From the NCBI GenBank assembly GCA_905233345.1, contig CAJODQ010000003.1, positions 52,600-116,599 of the forward strand: 64,000 nucleotides of DNA, read 5' to 3'. The position numbers and the translations under genes are program-made. This DNA comes from an uncultured Bacteroidales bacterium (lineage in GTDB: Bacteria > Bacteroidota > Bacteroidia > Bacteroidales > UBA932). The notes beneath the pieces are model-generated. The model saw nothing but the letters and a program-made list of their open reading frames with translations. It made no database searches and was not told where the DNA came from. Below are positions 58,623 through 64,000 of this stretch, one piece after another (the stretch's first letter is position 1; each line of letters begins with the position of its first letter).

Positions 58623-59335
58623 GCCAGAAAGATTTGAACAAGGATGCGGAGGTGATCTCAGGCATGTTCGATTCGATCGCGGCAAAGTACGACCGGATGA
58701 ACCACGGCATGTCGCTGGGCATCGACCGCCTGTGGCGTCGCCGCTTCGTCCGGAAACTGGCCCGCGCGTTGCCTTCCGCGTCGCCTGCCGTGCTCGACCT
58801 GGCCTGCGGAACGGGCGACCTGACAAAGGCCATGGCCCGCCGGGGCTGGCAGGTGACGGGCCTCGACATCTCGGCCGAGATGATGGAGATCGGGAAGCTG
58901 AAGTGCGCCGGACTGGCGCCGCAGCCGCAGTTCGTCCTGGGTTCGGCCGAACAGATCCCTTTCCCCGATGCGTCTTTTGACGCCGTCACCATCGCCTTCG
59001 GCCTGCGCAATTTCGACCACCGGCCGCAATGCCTGGCGGAGATCCGCCGCGTGCTGAAGCCGGGAGGCCGACTGGCCGTGCTTGAATTCGCCGTGCCGAA
59101 GAACCCGCTCTGGCGCGCCCTGTATCTGTTCTATTTCAAGCATGCGATGCGGCTGGTGGGCAAGGCCGTCGGCAGCGGAGATGCCTATGGCTACCTGGTC
59201 GACTCTGTACTGGCCTTCCCTCGCTATGAAGCTCTCTGCCGCGAATTCGAAGCCGCCGGCTTCACCGACGTCCACTACGACAGCTACTCCGGTGGCATCG
59301 CCTGCGGCTATACCGCTATTACTCCCACTCGATAG
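58619..59335 (+). CDS. menG: Demethylmenaquinone methyltransferase (MenG/UbiE)
   Basis: A 238-residue SAM-dependent methyltransferase for the last step of menaquinone synthesis. Features are [28 protein letters not shown], the SAM loop [29 protein letters not shown], and [37 protein letters not shown]. All UbiE/MenG motifs are present. The 3' end overlaps the convergent guaA gene by 17 bases (59319-59335). The upstream ATPase gene overlaps its start by four bases. Confidence 0.94.
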   Translation: MSQKDLNKDAEVISGMFDSIAAKYDRMNHGMSLGIDRLWRRRFVRKLARALPSASPAVLDLACGTGDLTKAMARRGWQVTGLDISAEMMEIGKLKCAGLAPQPQFVLGSAEQIPFPDASFDAVTIAFGLRNFDHRPQCLAEIRRVLKPGGRLAVLEFAVPKNPLWRALYLFYFKHAMRLVGKAVGSGDAYGYLVDSVLAFPRYEALCREFEAAGFTDVHYDSYSGGIACGYTAITPTR

Positions 59336-60899
59336 TGGCCGGCGGTTTGGAGGAGACGTCGTAGACGACGCGGTTGACGCCGCGGACCTTGCGGATGATC
59401 TCGTTGGAGACGTCGCGGAGAAAGTCGTAGGGGAAGGGGAACCAGTCGGCCGTCATGGCGTCGGTGGAAACTACGGCGCGCAGGGCCACGGGATTCTCAT
59501 AGGTACGCTCGTCGCCCATAACACCCACACTCTTGACCGGCAGCAGGATCACGCCGGCCTGCCAGATGGCATCGTACAGGTTGGTCGCCATCACGCGCGG
59601 ATCTGAGGCGCAGGGGAAGCCCATGCCCGTGCAGTCGTAACTGCGGAGCCCGCGGATGAAGATGTCGTCGGCTTCCCGCAGGATGGCCAACTTCTCTTCC
59701 GTGATGTCGCCGATAATGCGGATGGCCAGCGACGGGCCCGGGAAAGGATGGCGTCCCACCAGCTCTTCCTTGATGCCCAGGGCGCGGCCCACGCGGCGCA
59801 CCTCGTCTTTGAAGAGCATGCGCAGCGGCTCCACGATCTTGAGGTTCATCTCTTTGGGCAGGCCGCCCACGTTGTGGTGGCTCTTGATCTTGGAAGCGAT
59901 GCCGGGGATGCCGGCGCTTTCGATCACATCCGGATAAATGGTTCCCTGGGCCAGCCAGCGGGCGTTTTCGATCTGCCGGGCGTATTTGTCGAAGGTCTCG
60001 ACGAAGAGCCGGCCGATGATCTTGCGCTTGGCTTCCGGCTCGGAAACGCCGGCGAGAGCCGCCAGGAAGTCGGCGGAGGCGTCGGCCCCAATGACGTTGA
60101 GGCCCATGTCCTTGTAGGAGGTCAGCACGTCCTCGAATTCGTTTTTGCGCAGCAGGCCGTTGTTCACGAAGATGCAGGTAAGCTGGCTGCCGATGGCCTT
60201 GTTAAGGAGCACGCCGGCCACGGTGGAGTCAACGCCGCCGCTCAGGCCCAGGATCACGCGCTCGTCGCCGATCTGCCTGCGGAGCGATTCGACTGTCGTC
60301 TCGATGAAGGAATCCGGCGTCCAGTCGCCTTGGCAGCCGCAGATGCCGAGTGCGAAGTTGGCCAGCATCTTTGAACCCTCGGTCGTATGGTACACTTCCG
60401 GGTGGAACTGCACGGCGTAGGTGGGCTCATCCTGGAATTGAAAAGCCGCGTTGACCACATCGGCCGTGGAGGCGATCACTTCGGCGCCTGTGGGGAGGGC
60501 GGAGATGCTGTCGCCGTGCGACATCCACACCTGCGTCTCGGGGCTCACGCCCTGGAGCAGCGGAGACGGGGCCACCACCTTGAGCATGGCGCGGCCATAC
60601 TCGCGGGTGTTGGAGGCTTCCACCTTGCCGCCGCCCGTGTGGGCCAGCAGCTGGGCGCCGTAGCAGATGCCCAGGAGCGGGCGCTTGCCGCGCAGCAGCG
60701 ACAGGTCCACCTGCGGGGCGTTGGCGTCACGCACCGAGCAGGGGCTGCCCGAGAGGATCACGCCCTTGACGCTTTCGTCGAGGACGGGTATCTTGTTGTA
60801 GGGCTGGATTTCACAATAAACGTTGAGTTCGCGGAGACGGCGGCCGATGAGCTGGGTCACCTGGGATCCGAAGTCGAGGATGATAATCTTTTCAACCAT
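59319..60899 (-). CDS. guaA: GMP synthase (glutamine-hydrolysing)
   Basis: Converts XMP to GMP with glutamine and ATP. The N-terminal class I glutaminase has [19 protein letters not shown] and catalytic Cys in [13 protein letters not shown] with [10 protein letters not shown]. The PP-loop ATPase has [15 protein letters not shown], and the C-terminal dimer domain ends PPATIEWE. At 526 residues with the ATG at 60899 it is full length; a longer frame to 60977 would cross the promoter and typA region. It completes the purine set of the window. Confidence 0.97.
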   Translation of the reverse strand: MVEKIIILDFGSQVTQLIGRRLRELNVYCEIQPYNKIPVLDESVKGVILSGSPCSVRDANAPQVDLSLLRGKRPLLGICYGAQLLAHTGGGKVEASNTREYGRAMLKVVAPSPLLQGVSPETQVWMSHGDSISALPTGAEVIASTADVVNAAFQFQDEPTYAVQFHPEVYHTTEGSKMLANFALGICGCQGDWTPDSFIETTVESLRRQIGDERVILGLSGGVDSTVAGVLLNKAIGSQLTCIFVNNGLLRKNEFEDVLTSYKDMGLNVIGADASADFLAALAGVSEPEAKRKIIGRLFVETFDKYARQIENARWLAQGTIYPDVIESAGIPGIASKIKSHHNVGGLPKEMNLKIVEPLRMLFKDEVRRVGRALGIKEELVGRHPFPGPSLAIRIIGDITEEKLAILREADDIFIRGLRSYDCTGMGFPCASDPRVMATNLYDAIWQAGVILLPVKSVGVMGDERTYENPVALRAVVSTDAMTADWFPFPYDFLRDVSNEIIRKVRGVNRVVYDVSSKPPATIEWE

Positions 60900-60903
60900 G
60901 CTA

Positions 60904-60911
60904 CAAAAATA
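60904..60911 (-). promoter_or_regulatory. -7 box TATTTTTG for guaA
   Basis: On the minus strand TATTTTTG ends four bases before the guaA ATG, so the transcript probably begins at or just before the start codon (leaderless). It shares the 83-base divergent gap with the typA promoter. Confidence 0.65.
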
Positions 60912-60944
60912 CGAAACAGTTTCTGATAATTGCGAGATTATTTC

Positions 60945-60952
60945 TACTTTTG
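60945..60952 (+). promoter_or_regulatory. -7 box TACTTTTG for typA
   Basis: TACTTTTG on the plus strand lies 30 bases before the typA ATG at 60983. The -33 region reads TTTC rather than TTTG. Confidence 0.55.
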
Positions 60953-60982
60953 CGACTTCCAAAGGAAGATTATTCACGTAGT

Positions 60983-62782
<1,800 letters not shown>

Positions 62783-62799
62783 TATTCAAATTATTTTGC

Positions 62800-62807
62800 T
62801 ATATTTG
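62800..62807 (+). promoter_or_regulatory. -7 box TATATTTG for the yceD-rpmF unit
   Basis: TATATTTG lies 19 bases before the ATG at 62827 and 18 bases after the typA stop. Confidence 0.55.
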
Positions 62808-62826
62808 CAGCCCCAATTTTTCCGAT

Positions 62827-63366
62827 ATGGACAAAATGTATCAGGACATCGTAATCCCGATTAAGGGTTTGCCCCTGGGCGAGAGTTCATTCCGGTATGA
62901 AATCGGGGAACCGTTCTTTCAAGCGTTCGAAAACAGCCTGATCAAGGATGCGGACTGCAGCGTAAAGGTGCGGGTCGTGCGTCACCAGACCCTGCTCGAT
63001 ATTGTGTGTGAGATTGTCGGGTTCGTCGTGGTGGAGTGCGACCGTTGTCTGGAAGACTTGACCCTGAAGGTGGACATCGATCCCCATCTGACCGTCGGCT
63101 TCGGCACGGTCGATGTCGATGATGCCGGTGTGGAAGACGACGTGCTGGTGATCGATCACACGGAAAGTGAGTTGAACCTCAACCAGTTCGTGTACGACTA
63201 CATCTGCCTGAGCCTCCCGCTGGTGAAAGTCCATCCCGAAGGGAAATGCAATCCCGAGATGCTGCGTTTCATCACCGACAACGAAGGCGGCGAGACGGAT
63301 ACCGACGGCGATGTCGCCCGTCCGTTCGAAGGCTTGAAAGAGTTATTGAAAAACAAAAACAATTAA
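62827..63366 (+). CDS. DUF177/YceD-family protein
   Basis: A 179-residue protein of the YceD (DUF177) family, linked to 23S rRNA metabolism or large-subunit assembly and nearly always upstream of rpmF. The conserved cysteine pair appears in VVVECDRCLEDLTL, and LNLNQFVYDYICLSLPLVKVH is the family C-terminal block. The acidic tail (NEGGETDTDGDV) is typical. It ends 11 bases before rpmF. Confidence 0.9.
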   Translation: MDKMYQDIVIPIKGLPLGESSFRYEIGEPFFQAFENSLIKDADCSVKVRVVRHQTLLDIVCEIVGFVVVECDRCLEDLTLKVDIDPHLTVGFGTVDVDDAGVEDDVLVIDHTESELNLNQFVYDYICLSLPLVKVHPEGKCNPEMLRFITDNEGGETDTDGDVARPFEGLKELLKNKNN

Positions 63367-63377
63367 AATACTAGAAA

Positions 63378-63560
63378 ATGGCACATCCGAAACACAAGAT
63401 CTCGAAGCAGCGCCGAGATAAAAGAAGAACCCACGACAAGGCTGTCGTTCCGCAGCTGACGACTTGCCCGAACTGCGGTGCTACCGTCATGTATCACCAC
63501 GTCTGCCCTGAATGCGGCTTCTATCGTGGTCGTCAGATCATCAACAAGACTGTTGCTTAG
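63378..63560 (+). CDS. rpmF: 50S ribosomal protein L32
   Basis: A 60-residue ribosomal protein with a zinc ribbon: cysteines 30, 33, 43 and 46 (TCPNC and CPECG). The basic N-terminus MAHPKHKISKQRRDKRRTHD is the L32 pattern. It lies in the usual yceD-rpmF pair and is followed by a hairpin with a short T-run. Confidence 0.97.
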   Translation: MAHPKHKISKQRRDKRRTHDKAVVPQLTTCPNCGATVMYHHVCPECGFYRGRQIINKTVA

Positions 63561-63582
63561 TTCTGATCGCTGAAGAAGAAGG

Positions 63583-63607
63583 ATGCCGGGCCTGGCCCGG
63601 CATTTTC
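63583..63607 (+). terminator. Hairpin after rpmF (ATGCCGGG/CCCGGCAT variant)
   Basis: ATGCCGGG (63583-63590) and CCCGGCAT (63596-63603) around CCTGG, then TTTTC. A variant of the dispersed palindrome, here with a short T-run, so it may have been recruited as a terminator between rpmF and tRNA-Arg. Confidence 0.55.
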
Positions 63608-63612
63608 GTATC

Positions 63613-63684
63613 GGCCCTGTAGTTCAACGGATAGAATGGAGGTTTCCTAAACCTTAGATGGCGGTTCGATTCCGCCCGGGGCTA
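63613..63684 (+). tRNA. tRNA-Arg (anticodon CCT)
   Basis: A 72-base cloverleaf with acceptor GGCCCTG/CGGGGCT (two G-U pairs), D arm TAGTTCAACGGATAG, anticodon loop TTCCTAA on stem GAGGT/ACCTT, and T arm GGCGGTTCGATTCCGCC. Discriminator A at 63684; CCA not encoded. Confidence 0.9.
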
Positions 63685-63690
63685 CTTGAT

Positions 63691-63720
63691 TTACTGGGGC
63701 GCTGCCCCAAACCCCGCGCC
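63691..63720. repeat. GGGGC-N3-GCCCC intergenic element, copy B
   Basis: TTACTGGGGC, three bases, GCCCC, AAACCCCGC, a near match to 1662-1690. It begins seven bases after tRNA-Arg. Function unknown. Confidence 0.5.
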
Positions 63721-63908
63721 TCCCGGCCTTAGTACTTTGCTAATGCCGGGAGTTGTGCTTTCATAAGCTGGGTTTAGCAAAGTACCGGCCTCCGGCGGCC
63801 CGCTGATGCGGGCTTTCTCGTAGCCTGTCGGCGCCAAGGCACCTCCTTCTTTACGAGGGGCACAGCCCCCTGCGACCCCTCGCGCTTTGCGCGATTTTTC
63901 GTTTGACT
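63721..63908. other. Non-coding palindrome-rich stretch before the insertion sequence
   Basis: It contains CTCCCGGC/GCCGGGAG arms, a wider pair GTACTTTGCTAA (near 63731) with TTAGCAAAGTAC (near 63773), and a small GCGC-TTT-GCGC hairpin followed by ATTTTTC near 63888. No open frame is convincing. Confidence 0.5.
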
Positions 63909-64000
63909 TGTCCTGAAATAGGTTTACACTGAATGATGTAAAACTGTAAACTTTATTTAGGACAAAATGAACAGAAAGACTTACAGCAAGGATGAGAAGT
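63909..64000 (+). mobile_element. Left end of an insertion sequence, with the transposase start, cut by the window edge
   Basis: TGTCCTGAAATAGGTTTACA (63909-63928) is an imperfect inverted partner of TGTAAACTTTATTTAGGACA (63945-63964), about 16 of 20 positions matching. Immediately downstream an ATG at 63967 opens a frame starting MNRKTYSKDEK, like the first residues of the helix-turn-helix OrfA of IS3-type elements. Only 11 residues are visible, so the family is uncertain. Confidence 0.5.
63967..64000 (+). CDS. Start of a probable transposase gene (partial)
   Basis: Eleven codons, MNRKTYSKDEK, from an ATG just inside the insertion-sequence end. A basic N-terminus followed by YSKDEK fits the start of IS3-family OrfA-type proteins (KYSxEEK). 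The rest is outside the window; this is a weak call. Confidence 0.4.
   Translation, partial: MNRKTYSKDEK

Overview
The window looks like a chromosomal piece of a GC-rich member of the Bacteroidales (Bacteroidota). Genes are repeatedly preceded by the Bacteroidota sigma -7 box TAnnTTTG, twice with a TTTG -33 box exactly 19 bases upstream. The gene content fits: DUF4296, DUF5020 and DUF4369-type thioredoxin lipoproteins, a UbiA-like prenyltransferase of the menaquinone type, the LemA/DUF2207 pair and a Bacteroidota-style type II-C CRISPR system. The tRNA genes do not encode CCA. Genus cannot be fixed from the sequence; a gut or rumen lineage is an inference.

Layout. 1-2.7 kb: end of pheT and a menaquinone-type prenyltransferase. 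2.7-6.7 kb: a small accessory island with a REP-associated tyrosine transposase (RAYT), two inverted copies of a ~120 bp GGGGTAGGTC palindromic element and an outer 29 bp direct repeat, enclosing two lipoprotein genes and a small unknown gene. 6.7-10.7 kb: conserved small membrane proteins, deoC and a deaminase. 10.7-17.7 kb: a tightly overlapping signalling operon: (p)ppGpp synthetase, HD hydrolase fused to a small-molecule kinase, lipid kinase fused to an anti-sigma-type ATPase, NMT1-type binding protein, Cache-HAMP-PP2C phosphatase and STAS protein. 17.8-21.2 kb: uracil and purine permeases with a Tsx-like porin. 21.3-28.6 kb: purine operon purE-purL-purM-purN-purH, with a one-base frameshift in purL. 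28.6-29.7 kb: about 1 kb of palindrome-rich DNA without a credible gene. 29.7-36.7 kb: an AT-richer defence island with a divergent tracrRNA, cas9-cas1-cas2, a CRISPR array and a winged-helix/nucleotidyltransferase plus HEPN pair. 36.8-39.4 kb: bcp, purD and folD. 39.5-50.9 kb: a beta-barrel protein and five tandem paralogous stalk-like lipoproteins. 50.9-59.3 kb: peptide transporter, 2-hydroxyacid dehydrogenase, lemA/DUF2207, tRNA-Leu, an amino-acid ABC transporter and menG. 59.3-63.7 kb: guaA, typA, yceD-rpmF and tRNA-Arg. The window ends inside an apparent insertion sequence.

How the genes fit together. Purine metabolism dominates the core: de novo synthesis (purE/L/M/N/H, purD, folD for one-carbon units), guaA, permeases with an outer-membrane channel, and deoC plus a nucleoside-type deaminase for salvage. 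Two quinone genes, the prenyltransferase and menG, lie far apart. The most novel-looking parts are the alarmone/partner-switching operon (10723-17714), the five-gene coiled-coil lipoprotein array (40166-50858), and the type II-C CRISPR locus with its HEPN/nucleotidyltransferase neighbour. All functional assignments are by recognition of motifs and families; no database search was run.
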